From an uncultured Collinsella sp. (GTDB lineage: Bacteria > Actinomycetota > Coriobacteriia > Coriobacteriales > Coriobacteriaceae), in assembly GCA_900544115.1 (NCBI GenBank), contig UQTW01000008.1, forward strand, positions 1-64,000: 64,000 nt of DNA. The letters are read 5' to 3'. Position 1 is the first letter of the stretch, and each line of letters begins with the position of its first letter. Below are positions 52,652-62,116 of the stretch, piece after piece. The notes beneath the pieces were generated by a model. It worked only from the letters and a program-made list of their open reading frames with translations, was not told where the DNA came from and ran no database searches. A program made the translations under genes and the position numbers.

Positions 52652-52687
52652 ATGAGGTCACCGTAGCTGCGTTCGAGAGGAGGAGCG

Positions 52688-54448
52688 GTGGCCGACCAGG
52701 ACATCAAGATGCTCATCGAGCGCATTATGGCCGAGGCTCGGACCCATCAGTCCGCCCGCTTCTCAAACGAAATCTACGCAGACGAGCCGATTCTCAAGAC
52801 CGGCCGACAGATGCAGAACTTCCTCCCCGACCAATACCGCAAGATGCGTGAGATATCGCGTTGGCAAGAAGACCCAAAGGGCGGCGCGGGCCGTTGGCTT
52901 TCGGAAGCCGAACTTTTCTACCGCCAAGGCCTGCTGATGTCCGACTTTGAGGACGACTGTCCCTACAACGGCACCTTTAAGTCGTACTTTCCCACCTACA
53001 ACGCCATGAGCGACCGGCAGTTGCGCGGCTACTTTACCTGGCGTGCCCAAGTGCGCCGCGGGAATATCGAGGAGACATCGACCTCGTTTGCCTTCTTGTA
53101 TCTCTACGAGCTGATCTGCGGCATTGGCGTAGATGACCCACTCGATGGTTTTAACAAGATCAAGGCTTTTTGGGATGTCTATCGCGCCTTCGAGCCCGGC
53201 ATCGACCGGTTTGCGCGCGTGTGGCTGCAGGACTACGCCGTGTTCCACGGGCTCGACCCCAAGCTGCTTCGTGACTCTAAAACCGTCATGTTCGATAACG
53301 CCCTTATCGAGCTGCGGCGCGCGGCACGAGACCTTGTACCAGCACCGGCACCGTCGGACCAGGCGCCCAAGCGTCGCAAGGCCTCCGAGCCCACGCTCCC
53401 CCTTCCGCCCGACGAGGCGCGCGAGGAACGACTCATGGCCGCCATCAATGCCCTCTCCACGTACAACCTAAGTAACTCGCGGCTCGACCGCAGCCACCAC
53501 CGCGATCTGCGCCACGTGGCGTGCGCCGCGTATGTCCGCATGGCGCGCTACTATGACACGCACCGAAAGACCGGCATCGTGGCGAGTTTATTTGGGGAGG
53601 AGACGGCCATGCCCTACACCATGTTTGCGTCGGCCGTATTCTTTGCGCCCGAGCGCCACGAGGACTGCGAATATCGCCTGGACCCCATTCACGTCTACCG
53701 GTGCCAAAACGGGTTTTGGGAATGCATGCGCATTCACGGCAGCAGACAAAAAAGTAGCAAGCTCGGTGAGATGATGCGCGCCTGCGACCAGCGCCTACGC
53801 CTGGCCCTGGACCCCGCCCATCCCCTTAAGGAAGAGAAGGTCCCCAGATATCTGGCCAAGATTATCGATGACGAGATCGTGGCATGGCTTTCGTGGGACG
53901 CCGCGCACCAGCCCGTCAAGATCGATATCGATTTGAGTCAGCTGGGGCACATTCGGAGCGCCGCCGCGCAAACGCGTGAAGCGCTTTTGATTGATGAGGA
54001 GCGCGAGGATGATGTGCCCACAGAGGTCGATACGGCGGAATCCGAGCAACCGGAAGCCAAGCCCGCGGCCGACGTGATGGCCGAGCCGATCGCGGCGCCC
54101 ACGGAGCGCAACGAAGCCGACGAGCCAACCATTTCCACCGAACAGTTTGGCGTCGTGGCACCGCTCCTCGCGCCGACGCCAGCGGTCGTATCGACTGCAC
54201 CCGCTGGCACCGCAACCGAACTCGTGCCCGCCGCAGCCGCCTATCTGCGCGCGCTGCTCGAGCAGAACACGGCACAGACGGCATCGGCAGTGGCACAGTC
54301 GGGCAAGAGCGAAGACATGCTCGTCGATAGCATCAACGAAGCGCTCTTTGACCTGGTGGGCGACACCGTTATTGAATTTGGCTCATCAGGACCGCACATT
54401 ATCGAGGACTACGAAGCAGACGTGAGAGGATACTTAGACCATGAGTGA
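52688..54448 (+). CDS. TerB-N/TerB-C domain protein
   Basis: 586 residues. Residues about 70-225 match the TerB-N type: FPTYNAMSDRQLRGYFTWRA (100-120) followed by SFAFLYLYELICG. A second helical region (about 245-420) and a long acidic Ala/Pro-rich linker lead to a C-terminal TerB-C-like segment (MLVDSINEALFDLVGDTVIEF). TerB-related domains occur in tellurite-resistance and phage-defence operons and probably sense or scaffold. It overlaps the ATPase gene by 8 nt. It starts at GTG 52688, behind GAGGAGGAG. Role in the cassette: likely adaptor, by inference. Confidence 0.75.
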   Translation: MADQDIKMLIERIMAEARTHQSARFSNEIYADEPILKTGRQMQNFLPDQYRKMREISRWQEDPKGGAGRWLSEAELFYRQGLLMSDFEDDCPYNGTFKSYFPTYNAMSDRQLRGYFTWRAQVRRGNIEETSTSFAFLYLYELICGIGVDDPLDGFNKIKAFWDVYRAFEPGIDRFARVWLQDYAVFHGLDPKLLRDSKTVMFDNALIELRRAARDLVPAPAPSDQAPKRRKASEPTLPLPPDEAREERLMAAINALSTYNLSNSRLDRSHHRDLRHVACAAYVRMARYYDTHRKTGIVASLFGEETAMPYTMFASAVFFAPERHEDCEYRLDPIHVYRCQNGFWECMRIHGSRQKSSKLGEMMRACDQRLRLALDPAHPLKEEKVPRYLAKIIDDEIVAWLSWDAAHQPVKIDIDLSQLGHIRSAAAQTREALLIDEEREDDVPTEVDTAESEQPEAKPAADVMAEPIAAPTERNEADEPTISTEQFGVVAPLLAPTPAVVSTAPAGTATELVPAAAAYLRALLEQNTAQTASAVAQSGKSEDMLVDSINEALFDLVGDTVIEFGSSGPHIIEDYEADVRGYLDHE

Positions 54449-55745
54449 TACCGCATCCGCAGCGCCCCGCGTACCCAAACGCGTCGCTGCCGTCATTCTC
54501 AACTCGCTCAAGGGCGGCGTGGTCCCGCGCATCGGCCTTCCCTACATCACCGTAGGGCGCGAGGTCGAGATCCGCGCCCTACTCACCGATCTGAGCCTCA
54601 TCGCCGACGGCGGCGCGAGCTTCCGCTTTTTAGTCGGTCGTTACGGCGCCGGCAAGAGCTTTTTGCTCCAGACCATCCGCACGCACGCCATGGGTGAGGG
54701 ATTCGTCGTCGCCGATGCCGACCTATCCCCCGAGCGCCGCCTGCAGGGCGGCCAGGGACAGGGCCTTGCCACCTACCGTGAGCTCGTCCGCAACATATCG
54801 ACTAAAACGCGCCCCGAGGGCGGTGCGCTCAACCTTATCCTGGATCGCTGGGTCGCCTCGTGCGCCGATGGCGATGAGTCTGCCGTCAATGCCCAACTGG
54901 CCCCGCTCGAGGAAATGGTCCACGGCTTCGACTTCACCCGTATGCTACGCCGCTACCGCGCGGCCGCATCCGAGGGCGACGAAGAGGCCATGAGCCGCGT
55001 GACCAAATGGATTCGTGGCGAGTACCGCACCAAGAGTGAGGCACGAGCCGAGCTGGGCTCCTCGACCATCATCAGCGATGACGACTGGTACGACTACGTT
55101 AAGCTCATCGCGCGCTTTTTGGTCTGCAGCGGCTACAAGGGCATGCTGGTGCTCATCGACGAACTCGTGAATCTGTACAAGATTCCCAACGCGATCACGC
55201 GCCAATACAACTACGAGAAGATCCTGACCATGTACAACGACACACTCCAGGGCAAAGCGCAGTACCTGGGCATGATCATGGGCGGCACGCCAACCTCCAT
55301 CGAAGACCGCCGCCGCGGCGTGTTCTCTTACGAAGCCCTGCGCAGCCGACTCGCTCAGGGCCGCTTTGCGCGCGAGGACCTTAAGGACATGCTCGCGCCC
55401 ATCATCCGCCTGCAGCCACTCACCTATGAGGAGCTGCTGGTGCTCATCGAAAAACTCATGCAGATCCATGCCGGCTACTTTGGCTGGACGCCCACGCTTA
55501 CCGAAAACGACTTGGTGGACTTCCTCAAGATTGAGTTTGGCCGCGTGGGGGCCGACACGCATCTGACGCCGCGCGAGGTCATTCGCGACTTTATCGAGTT
55601 GCTCGACATCCTGTGTCAGAACCCCGCCGCCAACGTAGCCGAGTTGCTGCAAAGCGTTGGCGGCGACGCGCTGGTGCCGGCAGCCGCAACAGGCGACACC
55701 GGCACCGCAGGCGGCGACCGCAACTTCGCCGAATTCACCATCTAA
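54441..55745 (+). CDS. DUF2791/BrxD-like P-loop ATPase
   Basis: 434-residue AAA-type ATPase. It has Walker A GRYGAGKS (66-73), Walker B LVLIDE (236-241), and the characteristic RRGVFSYEALRSRL and TPREVIRDFIELLDILCQNP segments of the DUF2791 family. This family includes BrxD of some BREX systems. It lies between the TerB-N and helicase genes. ATP-driven loading or remodelling of the helicase on DNA is a fair guess. No nuclease motif is seen. Confidence 0.82.
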   Translation: MSDTASAAPRVPKRVAAVILNSLKGGVVPRIGLPYITVGREVEIRALLTDLSLIADGGASFRFLVGRYGAGKSFLLQTIRTHAMGEGFVVADADLSPERRLQGGQGQGLATYRELVRNISTKTRPEGGALNLILDRWVASCADGDESAVNAQLAPLEEMVHGFDFTRMLRRYRAAASEGDEEAMSRVTKWIRGEYRTKSEARAELGSSTIISDDDWYDYVKLIARFLVCSGYKGMLVLIDELVNLYKIPNAITRQYNYEKILTMYNDTLQGKAQYLGMIMGGTPTSIEDRRRGVFSYEALRSRLAQGRFAREDLKDMLAPIIRLQPLTYEELLVLIEKLMQIHAGYFGWTPTLTENDLVDFLKIEFGRVGADTHLTPREVIRDFIELLDILCQNPAANVAELLQSVGGDALVPAAATGDTGTAGGDRNFAEFTI

Positions 55746-55780
55746 CCTGCCAAAAAGGGACAGGTTTATTTTGGCAGGTT
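55744..55780 (+). repeat. Palindromic hairpin between the ATPase and helicase genes
   Basis: AACCTGCCAAAA (55744-55755) and TTTTGGCAGGTT (55769-55780) form a perfect 12-bp stem whose loop holds GGGACAGG, followed by TTAT. It starts within the ATPase stop codon. It looks like an intrinsic terminator, but the GGGACAGG core is also typical of short mobile palindromic repeats. It would reduce transcription into the helicase gene. Confidence 0.65.
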
Positions 55781-55861
55781 TTATCTGGGCAAACGTTGAG
55801 GCAGCAATGCAGCAAACCGTTGTCCGCCGCGTTGAGAGGTTCTGTTTTGAGAGGAGGCCCC

Positions 55862-58309
55862 GTGAACGCCTTTGACCGATATGCTCCGTTTATCCAAGAC
55901 TTCATCTACTCCCACGATTGGGAGAGTCTGCGCTCTATCCAGGTTGCAGCGGCAGACGCCATCTTTAACACGCAAGACAATGTGCTCCTGACGGCATCCA
56001 CGGCTTCCGGCAAAACCGAGGCAGCCTTCTTTCCCATCCTGACCGAGTTTTGGGAGAACCCGCCCGCGAGCGTGGGCGCCCTCTACATCGGCCCTCTCAA
56101 AGCGCTCATCAACGATCAGTTCGTCCGTCTCAACGACCTCTGCGAAGAGGCCGATATCCCTGTCTGGCACTGGCATGGCGATGTCTCGCAGTCGCACAAG
56201 GCTAAGCTCATCAAAAAACCAAGCGGCATCTTGCAGATTACGCCCGAGTCACTCGAGGCGCTCTTAATCCATAAGCACATGACGATCCCGCGCATGTTTT
56301 GCGACCTGCGCTACGTCGTCATCGACGAGGTCCACTCGCTCATGCGTGGCGACCGTGGCGGGCAGACGCTCTGCCTTATCGAGCGCCTCTCGCGCATGGC
56401 CGGCGTGCAGCCCCGACGCATTGGCCTTTCGGCTACCATCGGCGACCCCGAGCGCACGGGTGCCTTTCTCTCGCAGGGAACGGGACGCAACTGCGTTATC
56501 CCCCGTTTTGAGGAGCCGCGTCGCGTGTGGCGCATCTCCATGGAGCACTTCTACAACTCGGGCCCCCAGGCGCAGCAGCGAGGATTCACGAGCACGGGTC
56601 CGCAGGAAGCTGAGGTGCTCACATGCGAGCGCATTGAGACGGCGACGTCCGCGGCGCTGCCGGCCGGCGCCCAAGACGTGCGCCACAGTGGACAGCTTAC
56701 ACAGGAGGAGCACCGTCAGCGTCGCGAACAAGCACAGGGCAAGGCTACCTCCAGGGATCACCGCCGCACTTCCTCGGCCCCCGAGGGCGAAGTCGATATC
56801 CCGCGGGCGACCGAACAGGCACTGCTCAACCCCACCGACTCCGCGCCCGAAAACGCCGACCCCGGCATGGGCTACATCTTTGAACATACGCGCGGCCGCA
56901 AGTGCCTGGTCTTTGCCAACTCGCGCGAGGAGGCAGAGGCCGTATGCTCCATGCTTCGCAGCTACTGCGAGAGCCGACATGAGCCCGACCGCTTTCTCAT
57001 CCACCACGGCAATCTTTCGGCATCGCTACGCGAGACCGCCGAGGAGCTGATGCGTGACGAGGAGCAGGCACAGACAACCGTCACCACCTCCACACTGGAG
57101 CTCGGTATTGATATCGGTCGCCTGGAGCGCGCGTTCCAGATCGATGCACCGTTTACCGTCAGCTCCTTTTTGCAGCGCATGGGGCGCACAGGCCGTCGCG
57201 ATCTTCCACCCGAGATGTGGTTCGTCATGCGCGAGGAAGAGCCCGAGCCGCGCACGATGATGCCCGAGACCATTCCTTGGAAGCTCCTGCAGGGCATCGC
57301 GCTCGTACAGCTCTATCGCGAGGAAAAGTGGGTCGAGCCACCCGAGCTCGATCGACTTCCCTACAGTTTGCTCTATCACCAGACCATGTCGACGCTCGCC
57401 AGCACCGGCGAGCTCACACCGGCCGAGCTTGCTCAGCGCGTGCTCACGCTCAGCTATTTCCACCGCGTCTCGGCAGACGATTACCGTGTGCTGCTACGTC
57501 ACCTCATTAAGATCGACCATATCCAGGTCACCGAGGGCGGTGGGCTCATCGTGGGCCTCGCGGGCGAGCGCATCATCAACAACTTTAAGTTCTACGCTGT
57601 GTTCCAGGAAAACGAAGAGTTTACCGTTCGCAGCGAATCGGCCGAGCTGGGCACGATCGTCAATCCCCCACCGCCCGGTGAGCGCATCGCTATCGCCGGA
57701 CACTGCTGGATTGTCGAGGAAGTGGACTGGAAGCGTCATACCGTCTTTGCCACGCAGGTCAAGGGCCGTGTGCCGGCCTACTTTGGCGACTGCCCCGGCG
57801 ACATCAATACACACGTACTCGAGCGCATGCGCAAGGCGCTCAACGAGCACGCGGCATATCCGTACCTCATGGGCAACGCACGGGCACGCCTTGCACAGGC
57901 TCGTCATACCGCCGAGATTTCGGGGGCGGGAACTAAACCGCTCATTAACCTGGGCGGCGACACCTGGGTGCTCTTCCCCTGGTTGGGAAGCTACGCCTTT
58001 TTGGCGCTCGAGCGCATGCTCAAGATTAAATGTGCCGCGGAGCTGGGCCTTCGCGGACTCGACCCTTCACGACCGTACTTTATGCAGTTTAAGATGAAGG
58101 CCGACGAGAAGACGTTCTTTGAGGTGCTCGCAGCCGAGGTCGAAAAGGACTTCGACCCCATCGAGCTCGTCTATCCCGGCGAGGTGCCTTATTTTGATCG
58201 CTACGACGAGTACGTTCCCGAAGAGCTCGTACGCAAGGGCTTTGCCGAAGGCGTGCTCGACATCGATGGTATGAAGCAGCGCGTCCTCAGCTGGCGCGAC
58301 CACACATAA
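55862..58309 (+). CDS. Lhr-like superfamily 2 DEAD/DEAH helicase
   Basis: 815 residues from GTG 55862, behind GAGGAGG; an upstream open frame from 55613 overlaps the ATPase gene and is rejected. Motif I is TASTASGKTEA (44-54), motif II DEVH (155-158), motif III GLSATIG and motif VI QRMGRTGRRD. An unusual charged, low-complexity insert of about 100 residues sits between the two RecA lobes (around 240-340). A C-terminal region of about 300 residues has winged-helix and beta-rich parts, as in Lhr. It is the third gene of the TerB cassette. Confidence 0.88.
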   Translation: MNAFDRYAPFIQDFIYSHDWESLRSIQVAAADAIFNTQDNVLLTASTASGKTEAAFFPILTEFWENPPASVGALYIGPLKALINDQFVRLNDLCEEADIPVWHWHGDVSQSHKAKLIKKPSGILQITPESLEALLIHKHMTIPRMFCDLRYVVIDEVHSLMRGDRGGQTLCLIERLSRMAGVQPRRIGLSATIGDPERTGAFLSQGTGRNCVIPRFEEPRRVWRISMEHFYNSGPQAQQRGFTSTGPQEAEVLTCERIETATSAALPAGAQDVRHSGQLTQEEHRQRREQAQGKATSRDHRRTSSAPEGEVDIPRATEQALLNPTDSAPENADPGMGYIFEHTRGRKCLVFANSREEAEAVCSMLRSYCESRHEPDRFLIHHGNLSASLRETAEELMRDEEQAQTTVTTSTLELGIDIGRLERAFQIDAPFTVSSFLQRMGRTGRRDLPPEMWFVMREEEPEPRTMMPETIPWKLLQGIALVQLYREEKWVEPPELDRLPYSLLYHQTMSTLASTGELTPAELAQRVLTLSYFHRVSADDYRVLLRHLIKIDHIQVTEGGGLIVGLAGERIINNFKFYAVFQENEEFTVRSESAELGTIVNPPPPGERIAIAGHCWIVEEVDWKRHTVFATQVKGRVPAYFGDCPGDINTHVLERMRKALNEHAAYPYLMGNARARLAQARHTAEISGAGTKPLINLGGDTWVLFPWLGSYAFLALERMLKIKCAAELGLRGLDPSRPYFMQFKMKADEKTFFEVLAAEVEKDFDPIELVYPGEVPYFDRYDEYVPEELVRKGFAEGVLDIDGMKQRVLSWRDHT

Positions 58310-58334
58310 GACGGGACTGACTATTCCCAATAGG

Positions 58335-59210
58335 CTAGTCGAGGAGAGCAGTGCCGAGGAAGTCGGTGTCGAAGGGCACGGCTTCGGCAAAGGCGTAGTC
58401 GCCGTCGCTGGCGATGAGCAGGTAGTTTTCCTCGCCGCCGAACTTCGCATCGCCACATGGGACCACCCAGGCGTGGACGAATACCTCGAGTGCCGTGGCA
58501 GCGCAGTCGCGAAGGAACGCCACATCGCTCCCCTCGTTTGCGCTCACGATATTGGCCACGTAGATACCCCCGGGGTTCAGGCTGCCCCGCACCAGGCGCA
58601 GCGCCTCAACGGTCGCCAGCTCGCGAACGGGCTCGGCACCGCCAAAGCAATCGCTCACGACCACGTCGTAGCGACGATGGCCCACGCTCGTCACACCCAG
58701 ATACGAGCGAGCCTCAGCGGTAATCACTCGCAGGCGATCGCCCACCGTGCGCTCCAACTCGTCCAGGTAGAACCAGCGGCGCGCCAGGCGCGTAATCTCT
58801 CCGTCATACTCGACGACGTCCATGCGCAAGCCCTCGTGCGACATCAGCGCGAACTTGGGATAGGCAAACCCGCCGCCACCCAGCATAAGCATGCGGTCGA
58901 TACCATGACCATACGCGTCGCGCATTGCGCCCTCGGCCTCAAACACATCGTCAAATGCACGATAGTACGCAAAGACCGGCTCCGCCCAACGATCGCCAAC
59001 ATAGCTCGCGCTTTGGTAGACGCCGCCCTGTACGAGCACGCGGACCTCGTCACCGCTCTCGTCGTGCACACGCTTCACACGCGCCAACCCGTTGCGAGTA
59101 CGTGCGACCTGCAAACAGGCAGCGCGAACAGCGACGACGGCCGCACCAAGCGCCGCAGCTCCCAGGGCAACGCCGGCAACAACACCAGCGGAAACACTCG
59201 GCTTGTTCAT
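58335..59210 (-). CDS. Spermidine synthase-like methyltransferase-fold protein
   Basis: 291 residues with an N-terminal hydrophobic segment (VSAGVVAGVALGAAALGAAVVAV) that may anchor it. A Rossmann fold of the spermidine synthase type follows: GHGIDRMLMLGGGGFAYPKF, VVEYDGEITRLARRWF and YDVVVSDCFGGAEPV. The last replaces the usual DxxDP active-site region, so aminopropyl transfer is doubtful and another SAM-dependent role is possible. Its start abuts the Elp3 stop with no gap, so the two are co-transcribed. Confidence 0.75.
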   Translation of the reverse strand: MNKPSVSAGVVAGVALGAAALGAAVVAVRAACLQVARTRNGLARVKRVHDESGDEVRVLVQGGVYQSASYVGDRWAEPVFAYYRAFDDVFEAEGAMRDAYGHGIDRMLMLGGGGFAYPKFALMSHEGLRMDVVEYDGEITRLARRWFYLDELERTVGDRLRVITAEARSYLGVTSVGHRRYDVVVSDCFGGAEPVRELATVEALRLVRGSLNPGGIYVANIVSANEGSDVAFLRDCAATALEVFVHAWVVPCGDAKFGGEENYLLIASDGDYAFAEAVPFDTDFLGTALLD

Positions 59211-61118
59211 CTAGAGCTCCTTTTGCAGATAGAGTCCATGGTCGTAAAAATCCAAATGACGATAGTACTCACGCGTGCCGATCGCGCTGATCACGTTGAT
59301 GCGCGCATAGCCCGCGTCCCGCGCCATCTGGCACGCACGCTCCACCAGCGACCGCCCCAGTCCATGATGCTGAGCCGCCTGGCCTTGATCTCCCATGCGC
59401 GCCGCCATGCCGTACACGTGCACCTCGCGAATCATCGCCTCGTCCGGCGTCGTCGGCAACTCGTCCGCATGCGCGGCAACAAACGCGCGATCGGGCAGCG
59501 ACAGGCGCAAAAAACCCGCGATTTTGCCCTGCGGCGTCACCCACTGCAAAAAGCGCTCGTGCGTCACCGGCGTCTCGTACGCCACGCCCTCGTCAAGGGT
59601 CAACTCGCCCAGGTCGGCGCCCGCCGTGCTAATCTCGCGATAGCGAATCTCACGCACCGTCGCACCGTCACCCCGAGCAGCCAGGCGGTTCTCAACGAGC
59701 TGACGCAGGTTGGGCTTCTTGTTGCCCACCATGATGTCGTCGGAGCTAAAGTCGCGGATCATGCGACTGATGCGGCAGAACGCCGGCGTCACCACGATGT
59801 CGTCGGCCAATACATCGAGCAGCTCTTCCTCGGTATAGGGGCGCCACTCGCCACGCTCGTAACAACCCACCAGGCGCGAACCCTCGATAAGCGCACACGG
59901 GTAGACCTTGACCTCGTCGGGCATAAAGGCCCCTTCGGCCATAAAGCGCTCGTAGTCGCGCTTGTCCCCCTCGGGCGTGGCGCCCAGCAAGTTGAGCATA
60001 AAATGCGCGTGGATTTTAAAGCCAAACAGGCGCGCGAGCGAAAACGCCCGCTCGATCTGCGCCAACGAAATGCGACGTTCGTTGATATCGAGCAAATGCT
60101 GGTCGAGGCTCTGGATACCCATCTGAATCTTGGTGCAGCCCAGGCGGCGGATAAGCGTAAGCGCCTGCGGCGTTACGGCATCGGGGCGTGTCTCGATAAC
60201 GAGCCCCACCACGCGATGCTTCGCCGTCTCGTTGATGCGCTGCTGCCGCTCAAGCTCTTTCATCGTCGCCGTCTGCCACTCGGCGACCTCGCCCCACGGC
60301 GTGCCGGGGCCGTACAGACAACGCACCGCGCGGTTATAGCCGCCCACGGCAGCATCCACACGCCCCTGCTCGTCGGCAACGCCGGCAGCGAGCTTGGCCT
60401 CGTCTGTCGCAATGCCGGCAGCCCGATAGCGCTCGCGGCGCTCTGTTACCACCGGCGGCAGGGCATCGGCGGGAGCATCATCGAGCAGGCGCCCTGCCTC
60501 GGCACGGCTGATGCCCGGACGCGCCAACATGGGGTTTGCCGCCACGCCGGCGACGGCATCGTCATTGAGCGCACGGAAGAGCTCCGACATAAACCATGCC
60601 TGATACCCTTGCGGATAGTCGCTCCAGGTACCACCGAGCACGATGAGCTCTATCTTGTCGGTCGCATGCCCCATCTGCGAAAGCGCGGTCAGACGAGCGC
60701 TCACCTGCAGATACGGATCGAAGCAGTTTTGCTCCGCACGGGCACACGCCGGCTCAGCGTGCAGATAGCTCTTGGGCATGCGCAGATCGTTGGGACAAAA
60801 TAGGCAATCGCCCGAGCATGGCCAGGGCTTGGTGATAACGGTAATGGTCGCCACGCCCGAAGCCGTGCGGCGCGGCTTCATGCGCAGCACCTGCAGCAGT
60901 TGGCGTTCCAGATCGGCATCGACATTCCACGCAGCCCACCGAGCCGGCTCCTCACGTTTAACCCGCTGGTAGAACGGCAGCAGACGGCGCTTGGCCAAAT
61001 CGCGTTTGTCGGCACCCTCACGGCGCGCCTCGGCATGTATCAGTTTGACGAGCGCCTTGTCGTCCACGGTCTCACCGCGACGCAGAGCCTCGAGTATGTT
61101 CAAGATAATCTGTTCCAT
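59211..61118 (-). CDS. Elp3-type tRNA uridine-34 carboxymethyltransferase
   Basis: 635 residues. A radical-SAM domain with cluster cysteines C101, C105 and C108 (PCSGDCLFCPND) is followed by KIELIVLGGTWSDYPQGYQ, GLVIETRPDAV and IQMGIQSLDQHLLD, as in Elp3. The C-terminus is a GNAT acetyltransferase fold (QHHGLGRSLVERACQMARDAGY and a YYRHLDFYDHGLYLQKEL end). Elp3 adds a carboxymethyl group to wobble uridine 34 using SAM and acetyl-CoA. Bacterial single-chain homologues can do this without other Elongator subunits. It heads an operon with the spermidine-synthase-like gene. Confidence 0.9.
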   Translation of the reverse strand: MEQIILNILEALRRGETVDDKALVKLIHAEARREGADKRDLAKRRLLPFYQRVKREEPARWAAWNVDADLERQLLQVLRMKPRRTASGVATITVITKPWPCSGDCLFCPNDLRMPKSYLHAEPACARAEQNCFDPYLQVSARLTALSQMGHATDKIELIVLGGTWSDYPQGYQAWFMSELFRALNDDAVAGVAANPMLARPGISRAEAGRLLDDAPADALPPVVTERRERYRAAGIATDEAKLAAGVADEQGRVDAAVGGYNRAVRCLYGPGTPWGEVAEWQTATMKELERQQRINETAKHRVVGLVIETRPDAVTPQALTLIRRLGCTKIQMGIQSLDQHLLDINERRISLAQIERAFSLARLFGFKIHAHFMLNLLGATPEGDKRDYERFMAEGAFMPDEVKVYPCALIEGSRLVGCYERGEWRPYTEEELLDVLADDIVVTPAFCRISRMIRDFSSDDIMVGNKKPNLRQLVENRLAARGDGATVREIRYREISTAGADLGELTLDEGVAYETPVTHERFLQWVTPQGKIAGFLRLSLPDRAFVAAHADELPTTPDEAMIREVHVYGMAARMGDQGQAAQHHGLGRSLVERACQMARDAGYARINVISAIGTREYYRHLDFYDHGLYLQKEL

Positions 61119-61138
61119 GTCCCCATTGTAAAGGCAAA

Positions 61139-61168
61139 GGCGCCGAAGCCGACCACGGCCCCGGCGCC
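61139..61168 (-). terminator. Hairpin upstream of elp3
   Basis: On the minus strand GGCGCCG and CGGCGCC form a 7-bp stem, followed by TTTGCCTTT. It lies between the XRE/DUF4097 genes and elp3 and may end the former operon. Confidence 0.5.
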
Positions 61169-61215
61169 TCCATCAAAGAGTATGCCTATATGTACCGATC
61201 TCCGAAAACCGCATG

Positions 61216-62116
61216 TCACTCCGGATCAAACGACATGTCGCCCAAACCGACCTTAAAACGATACGCGGCAGACTTATCGCCGTTATCGAATTCAAGATTC
61301 AAAATGGTCTCGCCATCGTAGCCAAGCGGAAGGAAATCGCTCTCAAAATCGCCGCTGCCCACGGTAAGGCTCGCCTTAAAGCCCGTAGAATTCGGAACCG
61401 TCATCTCCACATCGCCCGAGTCCACGCTCACGTCCATCGACTTCGCGGGGGGCCTGGTAGAGCTCGAACGTCGCATCGCCCAAACCGACCTCGGCATTCA
61501 GAGTGTCGGTCACGGCGCCCGTAAACGCGACGTCTCCCGAGTCCAACGTCAAATCAAAGTCGTGGCACGCAATGTCCGCGACCGTCAGGTCTCCCAACCC
61601 CACGTTTGCCGTAATGCCCGTCATGTTATCGGCAAGCTCACGCGGCAGTTCAATGGTGACCTTACGGTCATGGGCACGCTCGTCATCGCAGTCGAACTGG
61701 CTAATCTTGAGTGTAGAGCCCTCGATCTTGGCTAGATTCTGAGTGGCGGCATCGGAAGCAGATGCCCCCTTTGCAACGTGCCCGCTTTCGATGACACGTA
61801 CCGGTCCGTCAGAGACACGTTTAACCTCGACCGTCCCCGACGTCACATCCAAGTCAAGCGATGTGAACGCGTCGGCATCAAACGTTTCGCTCGAAAGTTG
61901 TTGAGGCCGAGCGGAATAGTTACCGCTATCCAAGAGATCATCGTCGTCAAACATATCGTCAAAATCAGACAAATTGCCAGATAGAATACCGGTCGTACGC
62001 ACCATATCGGAATGAGCAAATAGCCGCGAAATGCCCAAGACAAGCCCGATAATGAGCACAAACGCCCCGATGCCAACGCCCAGGCGCACCTTAGACTCAC
62101 GCGAGAGCTTCATCAT
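61216..62116 (-). pseudogene. DUF4097-like membrane-anchored protein, frameshifted at a homopolymer
   Basis: The first 230 or so residues (61437-62116) hold an N-terminal membrane helix (LGVGIGAFVLIIGLVLGIS) and beta-repeats such as LDLDVTSGTVEV and NVGLGDLTVADI. At a C6 run (plus strand G6, about 61447-61452) the frame shifts; in the neighbouring frame the repeats continue (MDVSVDSGDVEMTVPN, SLTVGSGDFESDF) to a stop at 61216. One base less in the run restores a continuous protein of about 300 residues. It could be a pseudogene, a sequencing artefact or a phase-variable gene. The first ATG overlaps the upstream regulator's stop. Confidence 0.75.
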
